Below are positions 36,642 to 45,862 of a stretch of 64,000 nucleotides of DNA, piece by piece. The stretch lies in NCBI RefSeq assembly GCF_021272385.1, contig NZ_JAJSDZ010000010.1, positions 1,550,001-1,614,000 on the forward strand, given 5' to 3'. This DNA comes from Vibrio salinus. Its GTDB lineage: Bacteria; Pseudomonadota; Gammaproteobacteria; Enterobacterales; Vibrionaceae. The translations under genes and the position numbers were made by a program. A model generated the notes under the pieces. That model was not told the origin of the DNA. It saw only the letters and a program-made list of their open reading frames with translations, and searched no databases. How positions within the stretch are numbered: position 1 is the first letter of the stretch; every line of letters begins with the position of its first letter.

Positions 36642-38149
36642 AATTCATCCTCGGCAAGGGCTTTAAAACGACGTAATTCGCTTAGTCTGTAGCCTGTGTA
36701 AGTTCCGAGAATCAGGATGAAAGCCAGAACAATGAGCTGGATTCCGATGAAGTTAAATGTAAGGTGCCGGATATAACTGTTTGTCATTGCCAGATAAACA
36801 AGAATGGCCGTAAGCAAAGATCCACCTCCCTGAAGCATGACTTCTTTTGCGCCTTCTTCTTCCCACAGAATAGACATTCTTTCTATTGTCCAGGACAGAA
36901 TAATCATAGGGAAGAACGTGATGGTTAGCCCCTGAGTAATTCCCAGTTTGAAGGAGAGAACCGTGAACAGAGCAATAATTAAAATGACGACTATAATAAC
37001 GGCCGATATTCGGGCAACCAGAAGAAGGTTCAGTTTGGACAGGTAACTTCGTATAACCAGGCCGGTTCCTACGATAAGTAAGAATCCAATGATACCGGGC
37101 AGTAGTTGAGTCTGGACAAAGGCAACCGCGATTAAAACCGGCATAAAGGTTCCTGACGTTTTGAGTCCGACAATCACTCTCAGGAAGACAACTATGAAAG
37201 CACCAATTGGGATAAGCATGATGGTTTTAAACATTGTTTGTTCTTCAAGAGGCAGACTGTGTATAGACAGGTTAAGTAAGTTGTCCGCATTTACTTTGCT
37301 GTTTGTTGCCTGATTTGCTGAAACTTCCTGCTTAATCATGCTGAACTGAACCCGGCTATGCTGACCACCAATCACATCAAGCAGTGAAATATTGGACTCA
37401 TCCCAGATCAGTAAATTTGAATGCTGGTCTTGTGAACCGCTTCTCGGATCAAAGAGAACCCATTTTTTACCATTCCATACCTGATTCATTGGCTCTATCA
37501 TTTGACGGCGACGGCCATCTTCTAGTTGTAATACACCAATAATTTTGTTCGGAATGCCGGCATAGGAAAGAATTTTTTCTATAACCTGATACTTTTCCAT
37601 TTTATCTAACAGCAACTGAGCACTCTGGCTGTTTGTATCATTTAGTGCTTTTATCAGCTCTCTGGTAAAGGTAACGTCGTCTGATGAACGTTCTTCTGCC
37701 TGATTTATAAGTGATTGGGCTGCGGTTGCTTCCGGGCCGTCAAATGATGGCGTAGTGACCGGTTTATCCGGACCTTTTTTGTTCGATATAGCATGTGGGT
37801 CCACTAAAAACTGAGCTTTGTAGTAAATACTTTGCGGGCCATTTCCTATGCGTTTCGACCATTCTGCACGGCGGCTATTATTGACGTTTACGTAAGAAAC
37901 ACCGTAACCGGGAGATGATGCTGACTCGTTTAACAGAGTAAACCCTTCCTGAGTTTCCGGGGCTGCAAGTGATACTTTGACCGGTTTCCCTAAGGCATCA
38001 AATTGAATTCTGGCTTCTACTTCCCAGACCTGTTTGGTTTCTCCCGGGGTCCAGGGAACACCATAGGTTATGTGGCGAAAAAGTGTCAGGTATAAGCCAA
38101 ATAAAATGAGAGCAACAATCGAAACGTAAAGTGGAATCCGGGATGTCAT
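36638..38149 (-). CDS. Inactive transglutaminase / 7TM membrane protein
   Basis: This 503-residue inner-membrane protein begins with one transmembrane helix (about 6-27). A large periplasmic region follows, with a transglutaminase-like domain (about 165-260; VIEKILSYAGIPNKIIGVLQLED, WVLFDPRSG) in which the catalytic cysteine is not apparent. About seven transmembrane helices complete it from residue 305. This matches the family of inactive transglutaminase-7TM proteins encoded next to RimK-like ligases. It lies 17 bases after the protease gene and overlaps the ligase gene, so the three are co-transcribed. The role is unknown. Confidence 0.82.
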   Translation of the reverse strand: MTSRIPLYVSIVALILFGLYLTLFRHITYGVPWTPGETKQVWEVEARIQFDALGKPVKVSLAAPETQEGFTLLNESASSPGYGVSYVNVNNSRRAEWSKRIGNGPQSIYYKAQFLVDPHAISNKKGPDKPVTTPSFDGPEATAAQSLINQAEERSSDDVTFTRELIKALNDTNSQSAQLLLDKMEKYQVIEKILSYAGIPNKIIGVLQLEDGRRRQMIEPMNQVWNGKKWVLFDPRSGSQDQHSNLLIWDESNISLLDVIGGQHSRVQFSMIKQEVSANQATNSKVNADNLLNLSIHSLPLEEQTMFKTIMLIPIGAFIVVFLRVIVGLKTSGTFMPVLIAVAFVQTQLLPGIIGFLLIVGTGLVIRSYLSKLNLLLVARISAVIIVVILIIALFTVLSFKLGITQGLTITFFPMIILSWTIERMSILWEEEGAKEVMLQGGGSLLTAILVYLAMTNSYIRHLTFNFIGIQLIVLAFILILGTYTGYRLSELRRFKALAEDEL

Positions 38150-38166
38150 GATATTGATCTGCTTAA

Positions 38167-38934
38167 TTATTGAATTTGTGTTTGAGTCGAATTTTTCGAG
38201 CTTTTGGTATGGATGTACTGTTTACTGACGTCCACAAGGGCAATATCTCTTATAAATTCTCGGCCAAGTAAAAGGGGATGGCTCATTTGAGAGCGGTCAG
38301 CAAGTGTAAACTCTGTATTTTCATGAATATTTCCTACCGTAACCCATAATTTAACGACAAGGCGTTTCTGTGCATTTTCATTCGTGGCTTGCCGGATTTT
38401 TACGCTTCTGATGACCGGAGCTTCAATCCACTGCTTTTCTTTTTTATTTTTGTTATTAGCAATATGAAACCGAACCCATTCAGCCCCATTTCGTTCAAAC
38501 TTTTCTATATCTTCTGCATTGATGGAAGATGTTTTTGCACCGGTATCTACGCGGGCATCCAAAGTTTCGTTGATCATATCAATAGTGGCTTTCTCGACAG
38601 ATCCCAAAATAATAGTTTTATTATTGCTATCAATATTTTTTGTGTTTCGTCTCGCCGTTGAAGTGATTTTGATGTTTTGGCTGCTGTTGCCAAGATAGGT
38701 AAGAGAATTTAACTTATTGACTTGTTTTTTTAAGGTCAACAATTCAGTTTCGAGGCTATCAATGTATTTAGTTTGATTATTGACCTTTGTTTCTAAATTT
38801 GTGAGTTTTTCACCAATTTTTTCTTCTGAATTATGAATAGCTTTGAGCGTGGCTTGATGGTATTTCTCTGCGTTGATTGATTCGCAACCGACAAGAGAGA
38901 TCATTGCTACTATAATGGCAAATTTTTTAAACAT
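38167..38934 (-). CDS. Retropepsin-like protease, lipoprotein (PF05618-type)
   Basis: This 255-residue protein starts with a lipoprotein signal (lipobox LVGC, C17). A coiled coil follows at about 25-78. The C-terminal half belongs to the family often called putative ATP-dependent zinc protease (RimB-like), whose fold is that of a retropepsin aspartic protease. The active-site motif DTGAKTSS is at D130, with HPLLLGREFIRDIALVDV near the end. It is predicted to be anchored in the envelope and to act in the periplasm. It is the first gene of the three-gene cassette with the 7TM protein and the ATP-grasp ligase. Confidence 0.82.
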   Translation of the reverse strand: MFKKFAIIVAMISLVGCESINAEKYHQATLKAIHNSEEKIGEKLTNLETKVNNQTKYIDSLETELLTLKKQVNKLNSLTYLGNSSQNIKITSTARRNTKNIDSNNKTIILGSVEKATIDMINETLDARVDTGAKTSSINAEDIEKFERNGAEWVRFHIANNKNKKEKQWIEAPVIRSVKIRQATNENAQKRLVVKLWVTVGNIHENTEFTLADRSQMSHPLLLGREFIRDIALVDVSKQYIHTKSSKNSTQTQIQ

Positions 38935-39049
38935 TGAGAGCCTTACTACTACGTTTGATCTACAGTTTGCTACTTTGAACAGATCTGCTTAATAAATCTG
39001 GCAGGTAGCTTAACGCTATTCTTTTTTGTGAGCGTTAGAGGATTGTAAA

Positions 39050-40021
39050 TTATGGTTTTCGGGCAACTAAAATTGCTCGTCTTGGGGCTGGGTAGCCTTC
39101 AATTGTTTTCGATGGATCCTCCGGGTTTAGGTATTCTGGTAACGAATTGTTGGTCATCCAGTCGGTGGAACGTTGTTCCTTTGTCGATGTTACATTTTCA
39201 TCAGCAATAATGACATCGACGAATCCACATTTTTCCAACCAGCCTTTCAACGCCTTAGCTGAAGGGAAAAAGTAAACATTTCTCATCTGAGCATACCTAT
39301 CAAAAGGAACCAGGACCTGATTTTCATCCCCCTCAATAACAAGTGTTTCTAAAATCAGCTCGCCACCGGAGACCAATTGATCTTTTAGCTGAAAAAGATG
39401 GTCCAGAGGAGAGCGGCGATGATAGAGAACGCCCATACTGAAAACTGTGTCAAATGCTTCTAATTTTGGTAATTGTTCAATACCCAGAGGTAAAAGGTGT
39501 GCTCTCTGGTCATTACCCATCAATTTTCTGATTGCTTCAAACTGAAGTAAAAATAAATGGGAAGGATCAATACCTATACACATTTTTGCGCCTTCGCCTA
39601 ACATGCGCCACATGTGATAGCCATTTCCGCATCCAACATCCAATACTTTCCGGTATTTTAACGGAGAAATGTGAGGAATAACCCGGTCCCATTTCCAGTC
39701 TGAACGCCATTCGGTATCAATATGTATTCCATGAATGTGATACGGCCCTTTACGCCATGGGTGAAAGGTGCGTAAAAGATTTTCTATCTTCGCTTTTTCT
39801 GAAGCTGAAATGGGATCCTGATTACAAAGACGAACTTCTTGTTTTAGCTCGATATTATCGGGTTTGAAATCCGGAATTTTCTTTAATGCCTTCAACCAGC
39901 GTTCAAAGTCACCGTGGGAATCATTCTGCCATTGTGTTAGTTGCCCCGGCAAAATAGTTAGCCAGGGTTGTAAACATTCATCGTCAGCTAATAATTTATA
40001 AATGTCTGAAAAATTAAACAT
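39050..40021 (-). CDS. cmoB: tRNA U34 carboxymethyltransferase
   Basis: CmoB transfers the carboxymethyl group of carboxy-SAM to 5-hydroxyuridine at tRNA position 34, giving cmo5U. The Rossmann motif is VLDVGCGNGYHMWRMLGEGA (about 126-145), and WRSDWKWDRVIPH and the C-terminal LEKCGFVDVIIADENVTST are family-specific. Its 323 residues equal the E. coli protein. It follows cmoA by 42 bases on the same strand. Confidence 0.97.
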   Translation of the reverse strand: MFNFSDIYKLLADDECLQPWLTILPGQLTQWQNDSHGDFERWLKALKKIPDFKPDNIELKQEVRLCNQDPISASEKAKIENLLRTFHPWRKGPYHIHGIHIDTEWRSDWKWDRVIPHISPLKYRKVLDVGCGNGYHMWRMLGEGAKMCIGIDPSHLFLLQFEAIRKLMGNDQRAHLLPLGIEQLPKLEAFDTVFSMGVLYHRRSPLDHLFQLKDQLVSGGELILETLVIEGDENQVLVPFDRYAQMRNVYFFPSAKALKGWLEKCGFVDVIIADENVTSTKEQRSTDWMTNNSLPEYLNPEDPSKTIEGYPAPRRAILVARKP

Positions 40022-40063
40022 TCGCTGTGTCCAAGTGAAAAGTGAATCAAGAAATTGTTGTTT

Positions 40064-40792
40064 TTATTTGATGGCAAACATTGAGCCGAAATTAAAGCAT
40101 TGATACCAGACCTCAACTGATTTAAAGCCAATATCGTAAAGACGGTCTTTATGCGTTTGTATAGAATCCGATCTCAGGACATTTTCGATTGCGGTTCTTT
40201 TCTGGCTGATTTCGAGTTCGCTATAGCCATTTGCCCGTTTAAAATCATGATGAAGTTCGATGAGTAGGTCATTTGAAGCTTTATCATCAAAGGTATATTT
40301 TTCTGAGATGATTAAAATTCCGCCTTTTTTCATTCCATGATAAATCTTCGTAAGTAATGACTGTCTGTCATCCGGAGATAAGAATTGAAGTGTAAAATTT
40401 AATACAACAACACAAGCGTTTTCTATTTTAATGTCCCTGATATCAGCTTCGATGATGCTCACAGGAGTATCAGAACGATAGGCATTGATATGAAGTTTAC
40501 AACGTTCAACCATGGCCTGAGAATTATCGACAGCAATGAGCCGGCAGCCTTTCTGGTTAACATGCCGACGCATAGAAAGCGTTGCTGCACCGAGAGAGCA
40601 TCCCAAATCATAGAGATTTGAGTCTGCAGTTATAAAGCGTTGAGTGAGCATCCCAATGGTGGATATGATATTACTGTAGCCGGGAACCGACCGTTGAATC
40701 ATATCAGGAAAAACTTCGGCAACACGTTCATCAAATGCGAAGTCACCGATTTTATCAATGGGTGCTGAAAAAATGGTGTCTTTATTTGCCAT
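40064..40792 (-). CDS. cmoA: Carboxy-S-adenosyl-L-methionine synthase
   Basis: CmoA converts SAM and prephenate to carboxy-SAM, the cofactor used by CmoB. The N-terminal DKIGDFAFDERVAEVFPDMIQRSVPGY and the SAM-binding LYDLGCSLGAATLSMRRH are diagnostic. Its 242 residues match the family. The cmoA-cmoB pair lies downstream of a DUF72 gene and aspS, as in E. coli. The dependence on prephenate links it to the shikimate pathway, to which aroA in this window belongs. Confidence 0.97.
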   Translation of the reverse strand: MANKDTIFSAPIDKIGDFAFDERVAEVFPDMIQRSVPGYSNIISTIGMLTQRFITADSNLYDLGCSLGAATLSMRRHVNQKGCRLIAVDNSQAMVERCKLHINAYRSDTPVSIIEADIRDIKIENACVVVLNFTLQFLSPDDRQSLLTKIYHGMKKGGILIISEKYTFDDKASNDLLIELHHDFKRANGYSELEISQKRTAIENVLRSDSIQTHKDRLYDIGFKSVEVWYQCFNFGSMFAIK

Positions 40793-40908
40793 TACGAACC
40801 TCTGGGCATTGAACCAATTCCAGGCAAATAAGAAAACCCGCCTGAATTTTATTGAAAACGGCGTATTCTAGAAAAAAATAGGACTAATGTCATCCGGATA
40901 TCAATAAA

Positions 40909-41778
40909 TTAAAACATCGTCATCTGGGGTTGATGATTTTCATTTAATAATACGGCGCGCTCGGGCATTTGACATTGCTTACAGAGCGTATCGTAAAATG
41001 CCATTGCAAGCTCAGGCGCATAGTCATTATTTGCTGTGTGAACCATGAGGTAGGGGATTTTCCCTCTCGACATCCAATCCGATAACTTTCCGATCCACGG
41101 CTGAATAAAATCGGTATTGTCCGCGGGCGAAGGCAAACCGATGAAGCGGATTAGCGGGTGGTTTGCTGTTGAAATCGCATGTACCGGAACTTTGGGTTTC
41201 TTTTTCTGCGCATCCGCAAGGAGAGGCCCGGTTGGGGACACCGAAAAAATAGGCCGGCTATCCATAATGATACGGTCCAGATTTTTATCGATTAACCATG
41301 CATTAAATGCTTTTTCTTCCGGGCCTTTGGAAAAGAAATGTTGGTGCCGGACTTCAATAGCAAGCGAGGCACTCTGGGGAAAATAACGGACAAAAGTTTG
41401 TAAATCACTCAAATGTTCGGGAGAGAATGAGGCCGGTAGCTGAATCGTCCACAGACCAATTTTTTCCATTACCGGCTCCATGATGGAAAGAAACGCATAG
41501 AGTTCCGTACGTTTTGTCCTGAGGTTACCGCTGTGTGTAATATTTTTTGGTAACTTGAAGGTAAACGAAAAATCACCGGGGGTAGCGGCAGACCAGTTTT
41601 TCACCGTACTGACGGATGGCGTCGCATAAAACGTCGTATTGCCTTCAACCGTATTGAAGAACCGGGCATATTTTTCCAGCCGTTCTGAGGGTTTTGTCCC
41701 CGGGCCGAACAGTGATTGCTGCCATGGTGAGTGTGACCACATGGTCAATCCTAATTTTAAAGGGGCTTTGTTCTTCAT
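40909..41778 (-). CDS. DUF72 family protein (YecE-like)
   Basis: This 289-residue protein has the DUF72 TIM-barrel features: an N-terminal LGLTMWSHSPWQQSLFG, VEGNTTFYATPS, FTFKLPKNITH, and VEVRH-type and LMVHTANNDYAPE segments. The molecular function is unknown; E. coli YecE is the namesake and sits in the same place between aspS and cmoA. It is the first gene of a minus-strand run leading into cmoA-cmoB and diverges from aspS across 292 bases. Confidence 0.86.
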   Translation of the reverse strand: MKNKAPLKLGLTMWSHSPWQQSLFGPGTKPSERLEKYARFFNTVEGNTTFYATPSVSTVKNWSAATPGDFSFTFKLPKNITHSGNLRTKRTELYAFLSIMEPVMEKIGLWTIQLPASFSPEHLSDLQTFVRYFPQSASLAIEVRHQHFFSKGPEEKAFNAWLIDKNLDRIIMDSRPIFSVSPTGPLLADAQKKKPKVPVHAISTANHPLIRFIGLPSPADNTDFIQPWIGKLSDWMSRGKIPYLMVHTANNDYAPELAMAFYDTLCKQCQMPERAVLLNENHQPQMTMF

Positions 41779-41802
41779 TGATATAAAAAGTGATTATTGA
41801 TT

Positions 41803-41832
41803 TTGTAGTTACCGGAGTTTTAGCGCTATAAT
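41803..41832 (+). promoter_or_regulatory. Candidate aspS promoter
   Basis: TTGTAG (41803-41808) and a perfect TATAAT (41827-41832) are separated by 18 bases, about 240 bases before the aspS start. The rest of the leader up to 42070 has no open frame, and its role is unknown. Confidence 0.5.
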
Positions 41833-42070
41833 CAGCGACAATTTTTTTGAGTACACTCCGAATTCGAATAATTCGAAAGAACTGGTTGAAATTTACACGC
41901 TTTGTGTGTTTGTTATTCAGCTTAACTTCGGTGATGCGCGATTTCGTCACTATCTTTCATTGATGACTCGAATTGATTCAGTAATCAGAGTATAAAGTAA
42001 TTTGTTATGTTACCGGGGTATTTTTCGGTAATGGAAGTTAAATTTTAGAGATATTATTGGGAATTTCATT

Positions 42071-43840
42071 ATGCGTAGCCATTATTGTGGGCACCTGAAC
42101 AAGTCTCTGGTGGGACAGAAAGTAGAGTTGTGCGGCTGGGTTAACCGCCGTCGCGATCTGGGTGGATTGATTTTTATTGATATGCGGGATCGTGAAGGGA
42201 TTGTTCAGGTTGTTGTTGATCCAGATATGGCAGACGTTTTCCAGGTAGCAAACCAGCTGAGAAACGAATTTTGTATTCGTTTGACAGGGGACGTACGGGC
42301 TCGTCCTGAAAGTCAGATCAACAGAGATATGGCAACGGGTGAAGTGGAAATTTTGGCGACAGGTCTTGACATTATTAACCGTTCAGATGTGTTACCACTG
42401 GACTTTAACCAGAATAATACCGAAGAACAGAGATTAAAATATCGCTATTTAGATCTGCGTCGTCCGGAAATGAGTGACCGCATTAAGCTTCGGGCTAAAG
42501 CCTCCAGCTTTGTTCGTCGGTTTTTAGACAGCAACGAATTTTTAGATATCGAAACCCCGGTTCTGACCAAAGCAACTCCGGAAGGTGCGCGTGATTATCT
42601 TGTGCCAAGCCGGGTTCATAAAGGTAAGTTTTATGCTCTGCCTCAGTCGCCTCAGTTATTTAAACAATTGCTGATGATGTCCGGTTTTGACCGCTATTAT
42701 CAAATTGTAAAATGCTTCCGTGATGAAGATTTGCGTGCGGATCGTCAGCCTGAGTTTACTCAGATTGATATCGAAACGTCTTTTATGACGGCGGATGATG
42801 TCAGAAACGTAACAGAAGAAATGATCCGTGAAATGTGGAAAGAATTACTGGATGTTGATCTGGGCACTTTCCCTGTGATGAAGTTCAGTGAAGCGATGCG
42901 TCGTTTCGGTAGTGATAAGCCGGATTTGCGTAACCCAATGGAGCTTGTTGATGTTGCGGATCTCGTTAAAGATATCGACTTTAAAGTCTTTGCCGGACCT
43001 GCGAACGATCCTAAAGGCCGTGTTGCTGCTTTGAAAGTTCCCGGTGGTGCAGCGATGTCCCGTAAACAGATTGATGGGTATGGTGACTATGCCGGTGTTT
43101 ATGGTGCGAAGGGATTAGCCTGGCTGAAAGTGAATGACAAAGAAGCGGGCATGGATGGTATTCAGTCTCCGGTAGCGAAGTTCCTTAATGAAGACATCAT
43201 TAATGCCATGATTGAACGCACCGGCGCACAATCCGGTGATATCCTTCTCTTTGGTGCAGATCGGAGCAACATTGTATCCGAAGCTTTGGGAGCATTGCGT
43301 CTGAAAGTCGGTAAAGATTTCGAACTGACAGATGAAAGTGCATGGGCACCTTTATGGGTTGTTGATTTCCCAATGTTTGAAGAAGATGATGAAGGAAATC
43401 TGGCGGCAATGCATCACCCGTTTACGTCTCCACTGGGCGTCACTCCGGAAGAATTAAAAGCCAATCCTTCCGCTGCGAGCTCCAATGCTTATGATATGGT
43501 GATAAACGGTTATGAAGTAGGTGGTGGCTCTGTCCGTATCCATAATTCTGAAATGCAGTCTGCCGTTTTTGATGTTCTGGGTATCAGTGAAGATGAGCAG
43601 CGTCAGAAGTTTGGGTTCTTATTAAATGCACTGAAATTTGGTACGCCGCCTCATGCCGGTTTGGCATTCGGTTTGGATCGTCTGGTCATGCTATTGTGTG
43701 GTACCGAAAATATCCGTGATGTGATTGCGTTTCCGAAAACAACGGCTGCCGCTTGCCTGCTGACCGATGCACCGAGTGTGGCTAACCCGGCCGCCCTTCA
43801 GGAATTAGCTCTTTCTATCGCGAAAGCGGAAGAAGAGTAA
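42071..43840 (+). CDS. aspS: Aspartate-tRNA ligase
   Basis: AspS is a class IIb synthetase that charges tRNA-Asp. The N-terminal OB-fold anticodon-binding domain (about 1-105; LCGWVNRRRDLGGLIFIDMRDREG) is followed by the catalytic core. Motif 2 is KCFRDEDLRADRQPEFTQID and motif 3 is GLAFGLDRLVMLL. The bacterial GAD insertion domain lies at about 290-420. Its 589 residues agree with E. coli (590). It is monocistronic and ends at a strong terminator. Confidence 0.98.
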   Translation: MRSHYCGHLNKSLVGQKVELCGWVNRRRDLGGLIFIDMRDREGIVQVVVDPDMADVFQVANQLRNEFCIRLTGDVRARPESQINRDMATGEVEILATGLDIINRSDVLPLDFNQNNTEEQRLKYRYLDLRRPEMSDRIKLRAKASSFVRRFLDSNEFLDIETPVLTKATPEGARDYLVPSRVHKGKFYALPQSPQLFKQLLMMSGFDRYYQIVKCFRDEDLRADRQPEFTQIDIETSFMTADDVRNVTEEMIREMWKELLDVDLGTFPVMKFSEAMRRFGSDKPDLRNPMELVDVADLVKDIDFKVFAGPANDPKGRVAALKVPGGAAMSRKQIDGYGDYAGVYGAKGLAWLKVNDKEAGMDGIQSPVAKFLNEDIINAMIERTGAQSGDILLFGADRSNIVSEALGALRLKVGKDFELTDESAWAPLWVVDFPMFEEDDEGNLAAMHHPFTSPLGVTPEELKANPSAASSNAYDMVINGYEVGGGSVRIHNSEMQSAVFDVLGISEDEQRQKFGFLLNALKFGTPPHAGLAFGLDRLVMLLCGTENIRDVIAFPKTTAAACLLTDAPSVANPAALQELALSIAKAEEE

Positions 43841-43857
43841 GTCATTTCTTTATTATC

Positions 43858-43881
43858 AAGGTGGCTTTGGCCACCTTTTTT
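43858..43881 (+). terminator. aspS terminator
   Basis: AAGGTGGC-TTTG-GCCACCTT with trailing T residues lies 18 bases after the aspS stop. Confidence 0.95.
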
Positions 43882-43904
43882 GTGTACGAAAGAGAATCAT
43901 TAAC

Positions 43905-44483
43905 TTGGCTCAGTTATATTTTTATTATTCATCAATGAATGCCGGAAAATCGACGACATTACTTCAGTCTGCTTTCAACTATAAAGAAAGGGGCATGAAT
44001 CCTGTGATTTACACGGCGGCTATTGATTCACGCTTTGGCGCTGGAAAAGTCAGTTCAAGAATCGGGATAGAATCCGATGCCTGTCTATTTTCGGATACGA
44101 CGGATTTATTTCAGGAAATATCATCATTAAATGAAGAGCAGCGATGCCATTGTATTTTAATCGATGAATGTCAGTTTTTGACAAAACAACAGGTTTATCA
44201 AGTCACTGAGGTGGTGGATAAACTAAAAATACCGGTTCTTTGTTATGGTCTCAGAACAGATTTTCAGGGTGAACTGTTTGAAGGTAGCCGCTATTTGCTT
44301 GCCTGGGCAGATAAACTGATTGAGCTAAAAACAATCTGCCATTGCGGTAAGAAAGCGATCATGGTCGTACGGCTGGATGAAAATGGCAGGCCTATTTCAG
44401 ATGGTGATCAGGTCGCGATTGGTGGAAATGAGCGTTATGTTTCTTTGTGCCGTCGCCACTTCAAGGAATTGCTGAATATGTGA
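43905..44483 (+). CDS. tdk: Thymidine kinase
   Basis: Tdk phosphorylates thymidine in nucleoside salvage. The P-loop is SSMNAGKSTTLL, the base-region motif is ILIDECQFL with the catalytic glutamate, and the C-terminal zinc site uses CHCGKK and CRRHF. Its 192 residues are normal for the type II family. The only start that keeps the first beta strand (AQLYFYYSS) is a TTG at 43905; the next ATG is within the P-loop, so TTG is very likely used. Confidence 0.95.
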   Translation: MAQLYFYYSSMNAGKSTTLLQSAFNYKERGMNPVIYTAAIDSRFGAGKVSSRIGIESDACLFSDTTDLFQEISSLNEEQRCHCILIDECQFLTKQQVYQVTEVVDKLKIPVLCYGLRTDFQGELFEGSRYLLAWADKLIELKTICHCGKKAIMVVRLDENGRPISDGDQVAIGGNERYVSLCRRHFKELLNM

Positions 44484-44490
44484 TGAATGA

Positions 44491-44516
44491 AAAAGATGCA
44501 CTTTGGCATCTTTTTT
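44491..44516. terminator. Bidirectional terminator between tdk and the YeeZ-like gene
   Basis: AAAAGATGC/GCATCTTTT with a six-base loop has T-runs on both strands and lies between the convergent genes; its last bases overlap the YeeZ-like stop codon. Confidence 0.88.
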
Positions 44517-45354
44517 ACGGGGTTTCATTGATATTGTCAATTGCCTGGCTGGTAGCTGAAAAGTGAAATGAGTAGCCGAGATTCTGAAGTTTATCGCTGA
44601 CAATGCATTTATCTTCAACGCTGACAATCTCAGGTAAATCATAATCGTATTCTGACCGGGATAGGGCGTATTTATAAAACTCAGCCTTGCTTACCGTATA
44701 GGGTGTAGTGACATTAACTATCTCGTCATTCAAATTTTTTATTGCAAAATCAATGCTTTTTACAGCATCAATTAAATGGACAATGTTAGCCGGAGCCAAT
44801 GTACTCAGTTGTTTCATTTTATTGATAAATCTTGCGGGATTTCTACCCGGACCAACTAACCCACTCATTCTTAGTATGCAGTAGTGAATACCTGATTTCT
44901 GGACAAAGTTTTCAGCAGTCAAAAGAATTTTTGCATTATCTGTAAATTGTGGGTCCTGTTTCGTCATTAAAAGAGAAGCAGATTCTTCCGTCATTATTTC
45001 TGCACAATTCGGATAGACGGAGGTAGAACTTACCATTATTATCTTACTGATTTTGGCCTGTTGACAGGCTTGACATAGCTGCTGCCAGTACAGCGTATAC
45101 TCTTCACGATGTCCTTTCCGGAATCCCGGAGGGAAGCTGCCAATAACGATATCTGGTGTTTGTTGACTGAATACTGTTTCCAGAGAATCTTCCGGGGATT
45201 TAAAATCAAATTTGAATCCATTAATTCCTTTTTGTCTGAGTTCACTGACTCCATCTGGCGTTGTCCGGGATGCATATACTGTGTATTCAGATTTCAGATA
45301 GGTTGCTAGTGATGAGCCAAGCCAGCCCGCTCCTATAATGGTTACTACAGTCAT
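44515..45354 (-). CDS. NAD(P)-binding reductase, YeeZ-like
   Basis: This 279-residue protein has an N-terminal Rossmann motif VTIIGAGWLGSSLA. It is followed by SSTSVYPN, which resembles the SDR active-site serine region, and LRMSGLVGPGRNPARFI, characteristic of YeeZ-type extended short-chain dehydrogenases. The usual YxxxK catalytic pair is not clear, so the reaction is uncertain. The E. coli homologue is also uncharacterised. The function is unknown. Confidence 0.78.
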   Translation of the reverse strand: MTVVTIIGAGWLGSSLATYLKSEYTVYASRTTPDGVSELRQKGINGFKFDFKSPEDSLETVFSQQTPDIVIGSFPPGFRKGHREEYTLYWQQLCQACQQAKISKIIMVSSTSVYPNCAEIMTEESASLLMTKQDPQFTDNAKILLTAENFVQKSGIHYCILRMSGLVGPGRNPARFINKMKQLSTLAPANIVHLIDAVKSIDFAIKNLNDEIVNVTTPYTVSKAEFYKYALSRSEYDYDLPEIVSVEDKCIVSDKLQNLGYSFHFSATSQAIDNINETP

Positions 45355-45416
45355 ATCAGATCCTAATTAGAGTTGGTTAATTATAATATCTCGTTAAGTA
45401 AAATATTATCAGAGTT

Positions 45417-45442
45417 CGTTCGTTTTTTTGCGAACGTTTTTT
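45417..45442 (+). terminator. Terminator-like hairpin upstream of the tRNA operon
   Basis: CGTTCG/CGAACG with a T-rich loop is followed by TTTTTT on the plus strand. No plus-strand gene precedes it, so it may only insulate the tRNA operon from upstream transcription, or be chance. The rest of 45355-45592 shows no supported gene. Confidence 0.35.
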
Positions 45443-45592
45443 GCCATTATTTGGGTATATAGAGAAGTCTCCAGATGGTAAGTTTTATGCTGCGCCAGTC
45501 TCTGTTTTAGTATGGTTTTTGTCAGTTTATTCACAGTTTTGCGCTTATTTGACTGTAAAATAACCAAACAAATTAAAATTATAAAATTTATG

Positions 45593-45620
45593 TTGACTGA
45601 AAAGACCGAATCCGTAGAAT
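45593..45620 (+). promoter_or_regulatory. tRNA operon promoter
   Basis: TTGACT (45593-45598) and TAGAAT (45615-45620) with a 16-base spacer are followed by GC-rich GCATGGCG, like the discriminator of stringently controlled stable-RNA promoters. The first tRNA starts 39 bases later. Confidence 0.7.
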
Positions 45621-45659
45621 GCATGGCGTACCGGAGAGGGATGACCTTAAAGATACAAT

Positions 45660-45733
45660 GGCGTGTTGGCAGAGTGGCTATGCAGCGGATTGCAAATCCG
45701 TGGACCTCGGTTCGACTCCGGGACGCGCCTCCA
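45660..45733 (+). tRNA. tRNA-Cys (GCA)
   Basis: The 74-base cloverleaf has acceptor stem GGCGTGT/ACGCGCC, anticodon loop TTGCAAA with GCA, T-loop GGTTCGACTCC, and an encoded CCA. It is the first of four tRNAs in one operon. Confidence 0.97.
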
Positions 45734-45736
45734 TTT

Positions 45737-45812
45737 GCGACACTAGCTCAGTTGGTAGAGCGCAACCTTGCCAAGGTTGAGGTCACGAGTTCGAACCTCG
45801 TGTGTCGCTCCA
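45737..45812 (+). tRNA. tRNA-Gly (GCC), copy 1
   Basis: The 76-base cloverleaf has acceptor GCGACAC/GTGTCGC, anticodon loop TTGCCAA with GCC, T-loop GTTCGAACC, and encoded CCA. It is identical to the second copy at 45966. Confidence 0.97.
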
Positions 45813-45862
45813 GACAATTTAGTATGGCCGAGACCATTAAGCGATACTAATATAAATTGCGT

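Noticed and set aside
45409..45624. 71-codon minus-strand open frame before the tRNA operon
   Set aside because: It begins inside the tRNA promoter, lacks a convincing ribosome site and has no family features.
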